64,000 nucleotides of DNA from Pseudomonas sp. Irchel s3b2 (GTDB taxonomy: Bacteria; Pseudomonadota; Gammaproteobacteria; Pseudomonadales; Pseudomonadaceae), in NCBI RefSeq assembly GCF_900187445.1, contig NZ_FYEB01000001.1:1-64000 (forward strand), written 5' to 3'. Numbering within the stretch: position 1 is the first letter of the stretch; each line of letters begins with the position of its first letter. Of this stretch, positions 41,399-52,392 are shown piece after piece. The position numbers and the translations under genes are program-made. The notes under the pieces are model-generated. The model was not told where the DNA came from and made no database searches. It was given only the letters and a program-made list of their open reading frames with translations.

Positions 41399-42673
41399 TT
41401 AGCGAATGGCAGTTCGGTTTAGTGGCATGACATTGCATTCACCTCGTCTCCACGCATCCAGCATGTCTGCCCACTGCTGCATCATGTTTGTGCGATCCGC
41501 CATGTACTCGGCTTGGTTGTATGTGCGCCGTACCGCATTGGGTTCAGCATGGGCGAGTTGCCGCTCGATCCAATCAGCGGGATAACCCATCTCGTTGAGG
41601 CGGGTGCTCCCGGTGGTTCTGGTGGCATGAGGGCTGTACTTGCCGCTCCAGCCCAAGGACTTGAGCATCTGTCGAAATGACGCTGCGACCATAGGCTTCG
41701 TACGCTCATCTCGATGGGGGAATAGGTGCTCATACCTGCCGGTAACGGTGTGCAGACCGCGCAGCATGTCCACTGCTTGGGTTGGGAGGGGGACATTGTG
41801 CTCCTTGCGTTTCTTCATGCGCTCAGCAGGAATCCGCCAGCGGGCAGCATCCAGGTCGAACTCATCCCAGCGTGCCTCGACTGCTTCATTCGGACGACAG
41901 AGCGTGAACCACATCAGGCGGAACGCGATGGCGGTTTCGTGACGTCCGCAATGACCTTCTACGTCACGCAAGAGTTGGCCGATTTCATCTACCGTAAGCG
42001 GGCGCTTGTGTTGGGTTTTGTTGGCCGGAAGGGCTCTGCGGACTGGATAGACCGGGTCGGTATCAGCTCGTAGCGTCGAAACCGCGAGTTCAAAGATGCC
42101 AGACATACTACGCTTGGCCGCTGCCGCAACCGTCAGGCCATTCTTCTTCGCTGAGGTGGTAAGTACATCAAGGATGTGTGCGGGGGTGATGCTTTTGATC
42201 GGCCACAGACCGATCTTGGGAAAAACCACGCGTTCGAGCATTTCCAGTCGTTTGACCTTGGTGATCTCTTCCCAGTCTTTCAGTGCAAGCCATTCCTTTG
42301 CAACTGTCTCAAAGGTGGTGGCGTTGTCCTGCTGCTGTTTGATGCGAGTGAGTTGCCGATGCCGGGCGGGGTTGATGCCTTGCTTCACTAGGTCTCTGGC
42401 TTTGACGCGCTCGTCGCGCGCTTCTGCCAGGGTAAAGCGTCGACCTTTTCGGCGGGCCAGGGCGTCTTCTTCAGCTTCGCCGCGAGGCGGAAGCACATAG
42501 TCGCCAACAGCAAAGGTACTTTCTTTGGTTGTATCCCCGGTTCGTATCGCGAAGCGATAGCGCCACGCTTTGGTACCGTTGGGTTTGACCTCGAGATACA
42601 AGCCTTTCCCATCGGTGAGCTTGTAAGGTTTGTCCTTGGGCTTTGCGGTGCGGCATTGGGTATCGGTGAGCAT
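41399..42673 (-). CDS. int: P4-type tyrosine integrase of the island
   Basis: 424 aa. The N-terminal arm-binding domain (DUF4102 type: MLTDTQCRTAKPKDKPYKLT then DGKGLYLEVKPNGTKAWRYR) is followed by the core-binding and catalytic domains. Catalytic residues visible: R in LCRPNEAVEARW, H-x-x-R in SPHATRTTGS, H in QLAHAEPNAVR, and the nucleophile Y in RRTYNQAEYM. The gene reads away from ychF, with its start 195 bp from the ychF stop, so the attachment site should lie at or near the ychF 3' end. Confidence 0.93.
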   Translation of the reverse strand: MLTDTQCRTAKPKDKPYKLTDGKGLYLEVKPNGTKAWRYRFAIRTGDTTKESTFAVGDYVLPPRGEAEEDALARRKGRRFTLAEARDERVKARDLVKQGINPARHRQLTRIKQQQDNATTFETVAKEWLALKDWEEITKVKRLEMLERVVFPKIGLWPIKSITPAHILDVLTTSAKKNGLTVAAAAKRSMSGIFELAVSTLRADTDPVYPVRRALPANKTQHKRPLTVDEIGQLLRDVEGHCGRHETAIAFRLMWFTLCRPNEAVEARWDEFDLDAARWRIPAERMKKRKEHNVPLPTQAVDMLRGLHTVTGRYEHLFPHRDERTKPMVAASFRQMLKSLGWSGKYSPHATRTTGSTRLNEMGYPADWIERQLAHAEPNAVRRTYNQAEYMADRTNMMQQWADMLDAWRRGECNVMPLNRTAIR

Positions 42674-42700
42674 GGGCTGATCTCCGGGTTTCCACCATAC

Positions 42701-42717
42701 CCGGTTTTAAAAACCGG
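42701..42717. promoter_or_regulatory. Palindrome upstream of the integrase
   Basis: CCGGTTTTAAAAACCGG is a perfect 17 bp palindrome 28-44 nt upstream of the integrase start. Position suggests an operator for integrase autoregulation or an Xis/IHF-type site. Confidence 0.5.
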
Positions 42718-42790
42718 CTTAGGGGCGTCGTACCCGGAATATTAGCCAGCCACCGCTCGGATCTCAATGGATGAGGGTGGTGGTGCTTAA

Positions 42791-42888
42791 ACGCGAAACC
42801 CCCGTATCACCTAGTGATTACGGGGGTTTCGAGGTCCATCAAGCTCCGTGGAATTCCACGGAAGCTGTCACACGTTGAAACGGAAGTG
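42791..42888. repeat. ychF terminator and 3' end (repeat B)
   Basis: GAAACCCCCGTATCAC..GTGATTACGGGGGTTTC at 42794-42831 is the ychF terminator on the minus strand. Together with the last codons of ychF it is the functional partner of the diverged copy at 29602-29700 (same orientation). Confidence 0.75.
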
Positions 42889-43968
42889 CATCACGTCGCC
42901 GTCTTTAACGATGTAGTCCTTGCCTTCCAGACGCCACTTACCGGCTTCCTTGGTGCCGGCTTCGCCCTTGTACTGAATGAAGTCATCGTAGGCGATGACT
43001 TCGGCGCGGATGAAGCCTTTTTCGAAGTCGGTGTGGATCACGCCGGCGGCTTGTGGTGCGGTAGCACCTACGCGGACGGTCCAGGCGCGGACTTCTTCGA
43101 CGCCGGCGGTGAAGTAGGTCTGCAGGTGCAGCATTTCGTAGCCAGCGCGGATTACGCGGTTCAGGCCAGGCTCTTCAAGGCCCAGGGCTTCGAGGAACAT
43201 GTCTTTTTCTTCGCCGTCGTCCAGTTCGGCGATTTCGGCTTCGATCTTGTTGCAGACCGGAACCACCACGGCGCCTTCTTCTTCGGCGATGGCTTTGACG
43301 ATGTCCAGCAGCGGGTTGTTCTCGAAACCGTCTTCAGCGACGTTGGCGATGTACATGACCGGCTTGGTGGTCAGCAGGTGGAAGCCACGAATCACTGCTT
43401 TGTCGTCGGCGCCCATGTTCTTCATCAGCGTGCGTGCAGGCTTGCCTTCGGTGAAGTGAGCGATCAGTTGCTCCAGCAGGCCTTTCTGGACCACTGCGTC
43501 CTTGTCACCGCCCTTGGCGTTGCGTGCGACTTTCTGCAGTTGCTTCTCGCAGCTGTCGAGGTCGGCGAAAATCAGTTCAAGGTCGATGATTTCGATGTCG
43601 CGCTTGGGGTCGACGCTATTGGAGACGTGAATCACGTTCTCGTCTTCGAAGCAGCGGACCACGTGGGCGATGGCATCGGTTTCGCGGATGTTAGCGAGGA
43701 ACTTGTTGCCCAGGCCTTCACCTTTCGAGGCGCCGGCAACCAGGCCAGCGATGTCGACGAATTCCATGGTAGTCGGCAGGATGCGCTTGGGTTTGACGAT
43801 GGCCGCCAGGGCTTCCAGGCGTGGATCCGGCATCGGCACGATACCGCTGTTCGGCTCGATGGTGCAGAAGGGGAAGTTCTCGGCCGCGATCCCGGATTTG
43901 GTCAGGGCGTTGAACAGGGTGGACTTGCCGACGTTAGGCAGGCCGACGATGCCGCAATTGAATCCCAT
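42868..43968 (-). CDS. ychF: Redox-responsive ribosome-binding ATPase YchF
   Basis: 366 aa Obg-like P-loop protein. G1 is [15 protein letters not shown] (residues 8-22). The base-recognition motif is NKIE in [10 protein letters not shown] rather than NKxD, which gives ATP specificity. A TGS domain closes the protein ([20 protein letters not shown], then [15 protein letters not shown]). Follows pth at 22 nt. Its 3' end appears to be the island attachment region, and the coding sequence is intact. Confidence 0.96.
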   Translation of the reverse strand: MGFNCGIVGLPNVGKSTLFNALTKSGIAAENFPFCTIEPNSGIVPMPDPRLEALAAIVKPKRILPTTMEFVDIAGLVAGASKGEGLGNKFLANIRETDAIAHVVRCFEDENVIHVSNSVDPKRDIEIIDLELIFADLDSCEKQLQKVARNAKGGDKDAVVQKGLLEQLIAHFTEGKPARTLMKNMGADDKAVIRGFHLLTTKPVMYIANVAEDGFENNPLLDIVKAIAEEEGAVVVPVCNKIEAEIAELDDGEEKDMFLEALGLEEPGLNRVIRAGYEMLHLQTYFTAGVEEVRAWTVRVGATAPQAAGVIHTDFEKGFIRAEVIAYDDFIQYKGEAGTKEAGKWRLEGKDYIVKDGDVMHFRFNV

Positions 43969-43990
43969 GGTGTTTCCCCTCGGGTAAGAG

Positions 43991-44575
43991 TCAGGCCTTC
44001 TGGCTGTGCAGGTTTTTCATCGCGCGGTTCCATTCACCGGCGAGGATATCCGGCAGCACGCCGAGGGCAAAGTCGATGCTGGCATCGAGTTTTTCCTGTT
44101 CGGCGCGTGGCGCACGACCCAGGACGAAATTTGAAACCATACTGGCAACGCCCGGGTGGCCAATGCCAAGCCGCAAGCGGTGAAAGGTATTCTGATTGCC
44201 CAGTTGCGCGATGATGTCGCGCAACCCGTTGTGACCGCCGTGGCCGCCGCCCTGTTTGAGCTTGGCAACGCCCGGAGGCAGGTCGAGTTCATCATGCGCC
44301 ACCAGGATTTCTTCAGGCTTGATGCGGAAGAAGCCGGCAAGTGCCGCGACGGCCTGGCCGCTGCGGTTCATGTAGGTGGTGGGAATCAGCAGACGAACAT
44401 CCTGACCCTGATGCGAATAGCGCCCGGTCAGGCCGAAATATTTGCGATCGGCCACAAGGTTTACACCTTGCGCGTGCGCGATGCGCTCAACAAAAAGGGC
44501 CCCTGCGTTATGCCGGGTCTGTTCGTATTCAGCGCCTGGATTTCCCAGGCCAACGATCAGTTTGATGGCAGTCAC
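43991..44575 (-). CDS. pth: Peptidyl-tRNA hydrolase
   Basis: Recycles tRNA from drop-off peptidyl-tRNAs. I use the GTG at 44575 ([14 protein letters not shown]), giving 194 aa as in P. aeruginosa; longer frames add unconserved residues. Catalytic H21 region TRHNAGALF, Asp in [10 protein letters not shown] and [12 protein letters not shown] are all conserved. It lies between rplY and ychF in the usual order. Confidence 0.95.
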   Translation of the reverse strand: MTAIKLIVGLGNPGAEYEQTRHNAGALFVERIAHAQGVNLVADRKYFGLTGRYSHQGQDVRLLIPTTYMNRSGQAVAALAGFFRIKPEEILVAHDELDLPPGVAKLKQGGGHGGHNGLRDIIAQLGNQNTFHRLRLGIGHPGVASMVSNFVLGRAPRAEQEKLDASIDFALGVLPDILAGEWNRAMKNLHSQKA

Positions 44576-44744
44576 GATAGGGGCCCTTCCTTGGAGTGGT
44601 GGATAACATCGCCGCAATCAGGGAGTGCGGCGAAAGTGGACGACAAGTGCTCATTTACCATTATGTAAACTCCGCGTTCTCGCCCGCTTTCTCGCTACGC
44701 TCTAGTCCGCGATGTTTCCGGTCACTCCGGCGAACAGAGTGAAA

Positions 44745-45344
44745 TTACTCTGCTGCGCCTTCAGTAGCTTCTGGAGCAACACGTGGAGCGTGAACGTTGG
44801 CAACAGCCAGGTCGTTACCGTGAGCCAGAGCAACAAACTCAACGCCTTTAGGGGCGGTGATGTCGGACAGGTGAATGATCGCGCCGACTTCGGCGTTAGC
44901 CAGGTCAACTTCGATGAATTCAGGCAGGTCTTTTGGCAAGCAGGTCACTTCGATTTCAGCAACAACGTGCGAGATTTCGCCGCCTTTCTTCACTGGAGCA
45001 GCTTCGTTGATGAAGTGCACAGGAACGATAGCGGTCAGCTTTTGGCCGGCAACTACACGTACGAAGTCAGCGTGCATCACGTGGCCTTTGGCCGGGTGAC
45101 GCTGCAGAGCTTTGATGATTACGTTTTGCTTGGTGCCGCCAACGTTCAGCTCGATGATGTGGCTGTAAGCCGCTTCGTTTTCGAGCAGTTTGGCAACTTC
45201 TTTAGCCAGCATGCTGATGGATTCAGGGGCTTTTTCGCCACCGTAAACTACAGCTGGAACCAGGCTTGCGAGACGACGCAGGCGGCGGCTCGCACCTTTC
45301 CCCAGGTCGGAACGCACTTCAGCATTCAGAGTAAAATCGTTCAT
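44745..45344 (-). CDS. rplY: Ribosomal protein L25/Ctc
   Basis: 199 aa, the long (TL5/Ctc) form that binds 5S rRNA through the N-terminal domain ([20 protein letters not shown]) and has an extra C-terminal beta domain. The ATG at 45344 has GGAG 7 nt upstream. A strong terminator separates it from prs, so it must have its own promoter. Confidence 0.94.
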   Translation of the reverse strand: MNDFTLNAEVRSDLGKGASRRLRRLASLVPAVVYGGEKAPESISMLAKEVAKLLENEAAYSHIIELNVGGTKQNVIIKALQRHPAKGHVMHADFVRVVAGQKLTAIVPVHFINEAAPVKKGGEISHVVAEIEVTCLPKDLPEFIEVDLANAEVGAIIHLSDITAPKGVEFVALAHGNDLAVANVHAPRVAPEATEGAAE

Positions 45345-45407
45345 GTTGTATCTCCAAAATAACCACATTCGCCCCAGCGTTTGCGACCAGCGCTAAAGGC
45401 GATATGG

Positions 45408-45454
45408 GCAAAAAAGCCCCGCCCCGACAGGAATGCCGGGGCGGGGCGCTTTTC
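45408..45454 (-). terminator. Terminator of prs
   Basis: AAAAGCGCCCCGCCCCGGCA...TGTCGGGGCGGGGCTTTTTT on the minus strand: a very GC-rich stem with a T6 run between prs and rplY. Confidence 0.93.
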
Positions 45455-45486
45455 GTCAACGAGATGTAATGAAAAGGGCAGGGCCC

Positions 45487-46428
45487 TTAACGGAACATCG
45501 CGCTGATCGATTCTTCATTGCTGATGCGGCGGACCGCCTCGGCAACTACCGGTGCGATATCCAGTTGGCGGATACGCGCACAGGCTTGTGCTGCAGCGGA
45601 CAGCGGGATGGTGTTCGTCACCACCAACTCGTCCAGCACGGAATTTTCAATGTTTTCGATCGCCCGACCCGACAGCACAGGGTGCGTGCAGTAGGCGAAA
45701 ACCTTGGCAGCGCCATGCTCTTTCAGGGCCTTGGCCGCGTGGCACAGAGTGCCGGCGGTATCGACCATGTCGTCGACCAGAATACAGGTACGCCCTTCGA
45801 CATCACCGATGATATGCATCACTTCAGAGTGATTGGCTTTCTCACGGCGTTTGTCGATGATCCCGAGATCCACGCCCAAGGATTTGGCAACAGCCCGTGC
45901 ACGCACGACGCCACCAATGTCCGGGGACACGATCATCAGGTTTTCGAAGCGCTGATCTTCAATGTCATCCACCAGTACCGGGGAGCCGTAGATGTTATCT
46001 ACCGGAATATCGAAGAAACCCTGGATTTGGTCAGCATGCAGATCAACCGTGAGAACACGGTCGATGCCGACTACGGTAAGCATGTCAGCAACGACTTTCG
46101 CGCTGATAGCCACACGTGCGGAACGCGGACGGCGATCCTGACGGGCATAACCAAAGTAAGGAATAACAGCAGTGATACGAGTAGCCGAGGAGCGGCGGAA
46201 GGCATCAGCCATCACTACCAGTTCCATCAGGTTATCGTTGGTCGGAGCGCAAGTCGGCTGAATAATGAAGACGTCTTTACCGCGAACGTTTTCATTGATC
46301 TCGGCAGTAATTTCGCCGTCGGAAAACTTACCGACAGAGATGTCACCGAGAGGGATATGCAGCTGACGTACAACACGCCGAGCCAGATCGGGGTTAGCGT
46401 TCCCCGTAAAGACCATCATCTTGGACAC
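45487..46428 (-). CDS. prs: Ribose-phosphate pyrophosphokinase
   Basis: Makes PRPP from ribose 5-phosphate and ATP. The GTG at 46428 ([20 protein letters not shown]) gives 313 aa, the usual length. The PRPP-binding loop [21 protein letters not shown] and the [15 protein letters not shown] segment are conserved. It lies 46 nt downstream of tRNA-Gln and is probably transcribed with ispE and the tRNA. Confidence 0.96.
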   Translation of the reverse strand: MSKMMVFTGNANPDLARRVVRQLHIPLGDISVGKFSDGEITAEINENVRGKDVFIIQPTCAPTNDNLMELVVMADAFRRSSATRITAVIPYFGYARQDRRPRSARVAISAKVVADMLTVVGIDRVLTVDLHADQIQGFFDIPVDNIYGSPVLVDDIEDQRFENLMIVSPDIGGVVRARAVAKSLGVDLGIIDKRREKANHSEVMHIIGDVEGRTCILVDDMVDTAGTLCHAAKALKEHGAAKVFAYCTHPVLSGRAIENIENSVLDELVVTNTIPLSAAAQACARIRQLDIAPVVAEAVRRISNEESISAMFR

Positions 46429-46474
46429 GCGCAGTACCTGAAGGCTGAGGGTAACCTGGATGAGTATAGGAAAA

Positions 46475-46549
46475 TGGCAGGGGCGGCTGGATTCGAACCA
46501 ACGCATGGCAGGATCAAAACCTGCTGCCTTACCGCTTGGCGACGCCCCT
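46475..46549 (-). tRNA. tRNA-Gln (TTG)
   Basis: The minus strand folds as a cloverleaf: acceptor AGGGGCG/CGCCCCT, discriminator G with encoded CCA, anticodon TTG at 46517-46515 in the loop TTTTGAT, and T-arm GGTTCGAATCC. It sits between ispE and prs, the conserved place in gamma-proteobacteria. Confidence 0.96.
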
Positions 46550-46586
46550 GTATCTGTTGCAACGAGTACCCAGTACTCGATTCCTT

Positions 46587-47438
46587 TTAGAGCAGACCTT
46601 GCAGCTTGCGATGCAACATCGAAACGTTGCTTCCTTTTGCTACAAACCCTGTAAGGGTCTCTGTCAGAAGGGCCGAGACTTTATCAGCTTCAGCTTTGCT
46701 TGGGAAGCCCCCAAACACACAACTTCCAGTTCCGGTGAGTTTTGCTTCGGTAAATTTACCTAACAAATTCAATGCGTTACGTACATCTGGATAACGCCTT
46801 GCTACCACCGGTAAGCAGTCATTTCGACTGTTTCCCTTGGGAACGGGGCGCACTTTAATGGGAGGAGTGTTACGTGTCAACAGTGGATCTGAAAAAATTT
46901 CTGCTGTACTTACAGATACTTGCGGCACCAGCACGAGATACCACGGTTCTTCAGGCTCTACAGGGGTGAGTTTTTCCCCCACGCCCTCGGCGAAAGCTGC
47001 GTGGCCACGCACGAAAACCGGGACGTCGGCGCCAAGCGTAAGGCCCAGCGCGGCCAGTCGATCCTCATCCCAGCCCAGTTGCCAGAGATGATTGAGGCCC
47101 AGCAATGTGGTTGCCGCATTCGAACTGCCGCCACCGATGCCGCCGCCCATGGGCAGGATTTTTTCGATCCAGATGTCGACACCCAGCGAACAACCGGATT
47201 GTTCCTGAAGCTTTTTTGCCGCTTTGACGATCAGGTTGCTGTCGTGAGGGACATCGACGAATTCGGTGTGCAACCGAATCACGCCATCGTCGCGAACGGC
47301 GAAGGTGATTTCATCGCCATAATCGAGGAACTGAAAAACCGTCTGCAACTCGTGGTAACCGTCTTCACGGCGACCGAGGATGTGCAGCATCAGGTTGAGC
47401 TTGGCGGGCGAGGGCAATGTCAGGCGTGGGGCAGTCAT
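46587..47438 (-). CDS. ispE: 4-diphosphocytidyl-2-C-methyl-D-erythritol kinase
   Basis: GHMP kinase of the MEP isoprenoid pathway, 283 aa from the ATG at 47438. [24 protein letters not shown] (substrate region) and the ATP loop [20 protein letters not shown] are intact, as is [10 protein letters not shown] near the C-terminus. It starts 2 nt after the lolB stop, so the genes are coupled; tRNA-Gln follows. Confidence 0.95.
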   Translation of the reverse strand: MTAPRLTLPSPAKLNLMLHILGRREDGYHELQTVFQFLDYGDEITFAVRDDGVIRLHTEFVDVPHDSNLIVKAAKKLQEQSGCSLGVDIWIEKILPMGGGIGGGSSNAATTLLGLNHLWQLGWDEDRLAALGLTLGADVPVFVRGHAAFAEGVGEKLTPVEPEEPWYLVLVPQVSVSTAEIFSDPLLTRNTPPIKVRPVPKGNSRNDCLPVVARRYPDVRNALNLLGKFTEAKLTGTGSCVFGGFPSKAEADKVSALLTETLTGFVAKGSNVSMLHRKLQGLL

Positions 47439-47440
47439 GT

Positions 47441-48058
47441 TCACTGCCCCAGTTTGCGTGGTTGCCATTCCTTGATCACCAACGTGACATCAAGGTCGGT
47501 GCCGTGCAGTTTGATCCGCTCGGGCAGCCAGTAGCCGTTTTGCTCGGCATAACTGAGGTATTCGACTTGCCAGCCATCCTGTTCGAGATTGGCCAAGCGG
47601 CTGTCGACGTCCAGGGTCAGGCGACTTTTGCTGTCCGGGGCCGGGAGCCCGCGAACCCACCATGCCAGATGAGACACCGGCAATTTCCAGCCAAGCTGTT
47701 CTTCAACCAATGCTTCTGGGGTCTGCGCGTCATAGCGGCCCTGATTGGCCACTTCCAGCGAGACTTTGCCTGGACGACCGGTCAAGCGGGCCGCGCCACG
47801 ACCCAGCGGGCCGGAGAGGCGGATGTCGTAGTAATCCTGGCGTTGCAGCCAGAACAACGTGCCGCTGCCCGAGTCTTTGGGCGCACGGATGCCGATCTTG
47901 CCGTTGATCTGCCAACCGTCGAGGCCGGTCAGTTGCTGTTTGTGCTCGCGCCATTGGGCCTTGTTGCCTTGACCCTGGACCGATTCGCGGGCGCCGAAGC
48001 CCGCGCAACCGGCGAGCAGGGCGATGAAGCTGAAAATAATGAGGTGGCGCAAAAACAT
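47441..48058 (-). CDS. lolB: Outer membrane lipoprotein receptor LolB
   Basis: 205 aa. Receives lipoproteins from LolA and inserts them in the outer membrane. Lipobox LLAGC (Cys18) after a hydrophobic leader [13 protein letters not shown], then the LolB core ([40 protein letters not shown]). Starts 4 nt after the TPR lipoprotein gene stop. Confidence 0.93.
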   Translation of the reverse strand: MFLRHLIIFSFIALLAGCAGFGARESVQGQGNKAQWREHKQQLTGLDGWQINGKIGIRAPKDSGSGTLFWLQRQDYYDIRLSGPLGRGAARLTGRPGKVSLEVANQGRYDAQTPEALVEEQLGWKLPVSHLAWWVRGLPAPDSKSRLTLDVDSRLANLEQDGWQVEYLSYAEQNGYWLPERIKLHGTDLDVTLVIKEWQPRKLGQ

Positions 48059-48062
48059 AATC

Positions 48063-49787
48063 TTAAAGAGTCTCTGATCCGGTCAGGCGCTTGATGGTGC
48101 CGCGCAGGGTAGGGCTGTCGGGCTGTTCCTTGAGGAACTTGCTCCAGATTTGCTTGGCTTCGCGTTGTTTGCCGTTGGCCCACAGGACTTCGCCCAGGTG
48201 CGCGGCGACTTCCTGATCGGGGAAGCGCTCCAGTGCCTGGCGCAAATATCGCTCGGCTTCATCGAGGTTACCCAGGCGGAAATTGACCCATCCGAGGCTG
48301 TCGAGGACTGCCGGGTCTTCCGGGCTTATCTGGTGCGCCTGTTCGATCAAGGCCTTGGCTTCGGCGTAGCGTGTGGTGCGGTCGGACAGGGTGTAGCCGA
48401 GAGCGTTCAACGCCATCGCATTGTTCGGGTCGCGCTTGATGATCAGTCGCAGATCTTTTTCCATCTGCGCCAGGTCATTGCGTTTTTCTGCCAGCATGGC
48501 CCGGGTATACAGCAGATTCAGATCGTCGGGGTATTGCTGCAGGGCTTGCTGCAAGACTTTCCAGGCCTTGTCGCCCTGTTTGTTGGCAGACAAGGTTTCG
48601 GCTTCGATCAGATACAACTGGATCGCGTAATCGGGTTGCTCGCCGCGTTCGGCTGCCAGACGGCTTTGGGCTTCGGCGGTCTTGCCGTTGCTCATCAGAA
48701 TATCGGCCTGACGCAATTGCGCCGGCAGGTAATCGTTGCCCGCCCCGACCTGGGCGTACTCGATCAATGCGCCCTGCGGGTCGTTACGCTCTTCAGCAAT
48801 GCGCCCCAGGTTCAGGTGTGCCGAGTCGACATGGCTTTCCCGAGCGATCAAATCTTCCAGGTAACCTTTGGCCTCGTCCCATGCCTTGGCTTCCAGGCAG
48901 ACCAGGGCCAGGGAATAACGCAGTTCGTCGTCTTCGGGGTATTGCTGCACCAGGCTCGAGAACTCGGTTTTGGCATCTTCCATGCGGTCCTGCTCAACCA
49001 GCATGCGCGCATAGGTCAGACGCAGGCGTTTGTCGTCCGGGTATTTCTTGATGCTTTTTTGCAGCAGCGGCAGGGCTTCATCGCCACGGTTGAGCCCTTG
49101 CAGCAGGCGCGCGCGCAGCAGGATCGGCGCTATTTCGCCCTCGTCCGGCGGGTTGTCTTCGAGCAGGGTCAGGGCACCCTTGGCATCGCCGTCCTGTTGC
49201 ATCAGCAAGGCCTTGCCGAAAATCAGCTGGTTGTTGTGCGGATGGCGCTGCAACAAGCGGTCAAAACCTTTCATCAGACCGTTGCGCGTGTCCTGGTCGG
49301 TATCGGCCGCAGACAGGGCGAGGAAGTCGAAATGCGTGTCGCCTTTGCCTTGCAGGACTTTCTCCATGTAGACCATGGAGTCGTCGTAACGCCCGGCGCG
49401 GGCAAGTTGCACGGCAGCCGCCCGTTGTGCCTCGAGATCGTCCGGTGCGTTTTTGGCCCAGACCAGTGCGGTGTCGAGGGCAGCCTGATCGGCACCCAGA
49501 TACTCGGCAATGCGAAATGCCCGCTCGGAGATGCCTGGATCCTGGGTATTGATGGCCTGGGTCACGTAGTTGTCCAGGGCAATGTCGTAACGATTGCGCT
49601 GGCCAGCGAGTTCGGCGCTCAACAGGCTGAAGACGGTTTCTTCACTGAACGAGCTGTAAACCTTGGGCTTTTCAGGAACCGGAGTGCTGTCTTCGACCGG
49701 CGGCGTACCGTCCGACGAAACGGGTGCCAAGGCCTGGCAGCCGCTGAGGAAGACAAAAGCGAGGAGCAACGCGGAAGATCTATTCAT
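48063..49787 (-). CDS. TPR-repeat lipoprotein
   Basis: 574 aa from the ATG at 49787; leader [17 protein letters not shown] gives a lipobox Cys17. The rest is an array of tetratricopeptide repeats (for example [61 protein letters not shown]). It corresponds in position to P. aeruginosa PA4667, upstream of lolB and divergent from hemA. TPR proteins assemble complexes; the partner here is unknown. Earlier in-frame starts would precede the lipoprotein signal and have no ribosome site. Confidence 0.87.
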   Translation of the reverse strand: MNRSSALLLAFVFLSGCQALAPVSSDGTPPVEDSTPVPEKPKVYSSFSEETVFSLLSAELAGQRNRYDIALDNYVTQAINTQDPGISERAFRIAEYLGADQAALDTALVWAKNAPDDLEAQRAAAVQLARAGRYDDSMVYMEKVLQGKGDTHFDFLALSAADTDQDTRNGLMKGFDRLLQRHPHNNQLIFGKALLMQQDGDAKGALTLLEDNPPDEGEIAPILLRARLLQGLNRGDEALPLLQKSIKKYPDDKRLRLTYARMLVEQDRMEDAKTEFSSLVQQYPEDDELRYSLALVCLEAKAWDEAKGYLEDLIARESHVDSAHLNLGRIAEERNDPQGALIEYAQVGAGNDYLPAQLRQADILMSNGKTAEAQSRLAAERGEQPDYAIQLYLIEAETLSANKQGDKAWKVLQQALQQYPDDLNLLYTRAMLAEKRNDLAQMEKDLRLIIKRDPNNAMALNALGYTLSDRTTRYAEAKALIEQAHQISPEDPAVLDSLGWVNFRLGNLDEAERYLRQALERFPDQEVAAHLGEVLWANGKQREAKQIWSKFLKEQPDSPTLRGTIKRLTGSETL

Positions 49788-50023
49788 ATAGGAAGAAGGA
49801 CGACTAACCTGCGGTCGGATCATCATGACACAAGCCTTCGGCCAAACATAACCGCCCGGCCAATTTCCCCGCGCGGGCAATCCCCGCAGGCCCGGCGCCC
49901 TTGTAAACGAGAACGGATCGCAGCCTTTGGCAGTTCTTACAGGAGCGATAGATATCGAGTGGTTGTTCTGGCTCTGTCGAAGTAGGACAATTGTCGGCTT
50001 CACGTCACCATCAGCGACCTTGA

Positions 50024-51313
50024 ATGGCCTTCCTTGCACTCGGTATTAACCACAAGACTGCTTCAGTAGACGTCCGCGAGCGCGTGGCCTTTACCCCTGA
50101 GCAGCTGGTTGAGGCCTTGCAGCAGCTCTGCCGACTCACCGACAGCCGCGAAGCTGCGATCCTCTCCACCTGCAATCGCAGTGAACTGTATATAGAACAG
50201 GATCACCTTTCGGCTGACATCGTGTTGCGCTGGCTGGCCGATTATCATCATTTGAGCCTCGAGGAGCTGCGCGCGAGCGCTTATGTGCATGAAGATGATG
50301 CGGCAGTTCGTCACATGATGCGCGTCGCCTCGGGGCTCGATTCGCTGGTGTTGGGGGAGCCGCAGATTCTCGGTCAGATGAAATCGGCCTACGCAGTGGC
50401 TCGCGAGGCTGGCACCATCGGTCCGCTGCTCGGCCGGTTGTTCCAGGCCACATTCAACGCGGCCAAACAGGTGCGAACCGACACCGCCATCGGCGAAAAC
50501 CCCGTATCCGTGGCGTTTGCCGCGGTCAGCCTGGCGAAACAGATTTTCAGCGATTTGCAACGCAGTCAGGCTTTACTGATCGGCGCCGGCGAGACCATTA
50601 CCCTGGTCGCCCGCCATCTGCATGAGCTGGGTGTGAAGCGAATCGTGGTCGCCAACCGCACCCTGGAGCGCGCGAGCATTCTGGCCGAACAGTTCGGCGC
50701 CCACGCAGTGCTGCTCTCGGACATCCCGGCAGAACTTGTGCGCAGCGACATCGTCATCAGTTCCACTGCCAGCCAGTTACCGATTCTCGGTAAAGGCGCG
50801 GTGGAAAGTGCCTTGAAATTGCGCAAGCACAAGCCGATTTTCATGGTGGATATCGCCGTTCCTCGGGATATCGAATCGGAAGTCGGCGAGTTGGACGACG
50901 TATACCTATATAGCGTCGACGATCTCCACGAAGTGGTCGCCGAAAACCTCAAGAGCCGTCAGGGCGCAGCCCAGGCCGCCGAAGAGATGGTATCGGTCGG
51001 TGCCGAAGATTTCATGGTTCGCCTGCGCGAACTGGCGGCGGTGGATGTGCTCAAGGCTTATCGTCAACAAAGCGAGCGCCTGCGCGACGAAGAATTGCAG
51101 AAAGCCCAGCGCATGCTCGCCAATGGCAGCAGCGCCGAAGACGTGCTGGTGCAACTGGCCCGCGGCCTGACCAACAAACTCTTGCATGCTCCGAGTGTGC
51201 AATTGAAAAAGCTCTCTGCCGAAGGCCGCCTCGATGCGCTGGCCATGGCCCAGGAACTCTTTGCCCTCGGTGAGGGCTCATCGGATAGCTTTTCGGATAA
51301 AAAACCGCAATGA
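50024..51313 (+). CDS. hemA: Glutamyl-tRNA reductase
   Basis: First step of tetrapyrrole synthesis in the C5 pathway: glutamyl-tRNA to glutamate-1-semialdehyde. Catalytic C50 in [11 protein letters not shown], the NADPH-binding segment [17 protein letters not shown], and [11 protein letters not shown] are present. 429 aa. It overlaps prfA by 4 nt (ATGA) and heads the operon hemA-prfA-prmC-moeB-murI. ferrochelatase of the same pathway lies 11 kb away. Confidence 0.96.
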   Translation: MAFLALGINHKTASVDVRERVAFTPEQLVEALQQLCRLTDSREAAILSTCNRSELYIEQDHLSADIVLRWLADYHHLSLEELRASAYVHEDDAAVRHMMRVASGLDSLVLGEPQILGQMKSAYAVAREAGTIGPLLGRLFQATFNAAKQVRTDTAIGENPVSVAFAAVSLAKQIFSDLQRSQALLIGAGETITLVARHLHELGVKRIVVANRTLERASILAEQFGAHAVLLSDIPAELVRSDIVISSTASQLPILGKGAVESALKLRKHKPIFMVDIAVPRDIESEVGELDDVYLYSVDDLHEVVAENLKSRQGAAQAAEEMVSVGAEDFMVRLRELAAVDVLKAYRQQSERLRDEELQKAQRMLANGSSAEDVLVQLARGLTNKLLHAPSVQLKKLSAEGRLDALAMAQELFALGEGSSDSFSDKKPQ

Positions 51314-52392
51314 AAGCGTCACTGCTCAATAAGCTGGACATCCTCCAGGACCGTTTCGAGGAATTGACCGCCCTGCTTGGCGACGGCGAGGTCATTTCCG
51401 ATCAAAACAAGTTCCGCACCTATTCCAAGGAATACGCGGAAGTCGAGCCGATCGTTGGCACCTATAAACAGCTGCTTAAAGTGCAGGGCGACCTCGAAGG
51501 GGCTCAGGCGCTGCTCAAGGACAGCGACCCGGACATGCGCGAAATGGCCGTGGAAGAAGTCCGCGAAGCCAAAGAGCAACTGATCGAAATCGAAGCTCAA
51601 CTGCAACGTATGCTGCTGCCCAAAGATCCCAACGACGGGCGCAACGTATTCCTCGAAATCCGTGCCGGCACTGGCGGTGACGAAGCAGCGATTTTCTCCG
51701 GCGATCTGTTCCGCATGTATTCGCGTTACGCCGAGCGACGTGGCTGGCGGGTAGAGATTCTCTCGGAGAACGAAGGCGAACACGGCGGCTATAAAGAAGT
51801 CATTGCCCGGGTCGAAGGCGAGAACGTTTACGGCAAGCTGAAGTTCGAATCCGGTGCGCACCGCGTACAGCGGGTTCCGGCCACTGAATCCCAGGGCCGC
51901 ATCCACACCTCGGCCTGCACCGTGGCCGTGTTGCCCGAGCCGGACGAGCAGGAAGCGATCGAGATCAACCCGGCGGATCTGCGGGTCGACACCTATCGCT
52001 CCTCCGGTGCTGGTGGTCAACACGTCAACAAGACCGACTCGGCGATTCGTATCACGCACTTGCCATCCGGTATTGTCGTCGAGTGCCAGGAAGAACGTTC
52101 CCAGCACAAGAATCGCGCCCGGGCGATGTCCTGGCTGTCGGCCAAGCTTAACGATCAGCAGACCAGCGCCGCCGCGAACGCAATCGCTAGCGAGCGTAAG
52201 TTGCTGGTAGGTTCCGGTGACCGCTCCGAGCGTATTCGCACCTATAACTTTGCCCAGGGCCGGGTCACCGACCATCGGGTCAACCTGACGCTATATTCCC
52301 TCGACGAAATTCTCGCGGGCGGTGTGGATGCGGTGATCGAACCGCTGCTGGCCGAGTACCAGGCCGACCAATTGGCAGCGATAGGTGAGTAA
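51310..52392 (+). CDS. prfA: Peptide chain release factor 1
   Basis: 360 aa RF1 for UAA and UAG. The tripeptide anticodon PAT is in [19 protein letters not shown], and the GGQ motif in [17 protein letters not shown]. The GGQ glutamine is the target of the next gene, prmC. Overlaps hemA by 4 nt and is joined to prmC with no gap (TAAATG). Confidence 0.97.
   Translation: MKASLLNKLDILQDRFEELTALLGDGEVISDQNKFRTYSKEYAEVEPIVGTYKQLLKVQGDLEGAQALLKDSDPDMREMAVEEVREAKEQLIEIEAQLQRMLLPKDPNDGRNVFLEIRAGTGGDEAAIFSGDLFRMYSRYAERRGWRVEILSENEGEHGGYKEVIARVEGENVYGKLKFESGAHRVQRVPATESQGRIHTSACTVAVLPEPDEQEAIEINPADLRVDTYRSSGAGGQHVNKTDSAIRITHLPSGIVVECQEERSQHKNRARAMSWLSAKLNDQQTSAAANAIASERKLLVGSGDRSERIRTYNFAQGRVTDHRVNLTLYSLDEILAGGVDAVIEPLLAEYQADQLAAIGE

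Noticed and set aside
41118..41438. 106-codon minus-strand frame overlapping the integrase end
   Set aside because: It runs antisense through the repeat block and contains low-complexity reading; no family and a poor start.
29602..42888. Insertion sequences as the cause of the island
   Set aside because: No transposase frame or terminal inverted repeats were found; the tyrosine integrase explains the insertion.
48150..49985. 611-codon plus-strand frame opposite the TPR lipoprotein gene
   Set aside because: Antisense reading of a strongly codon-biased TPR gene; no start signal or domain.
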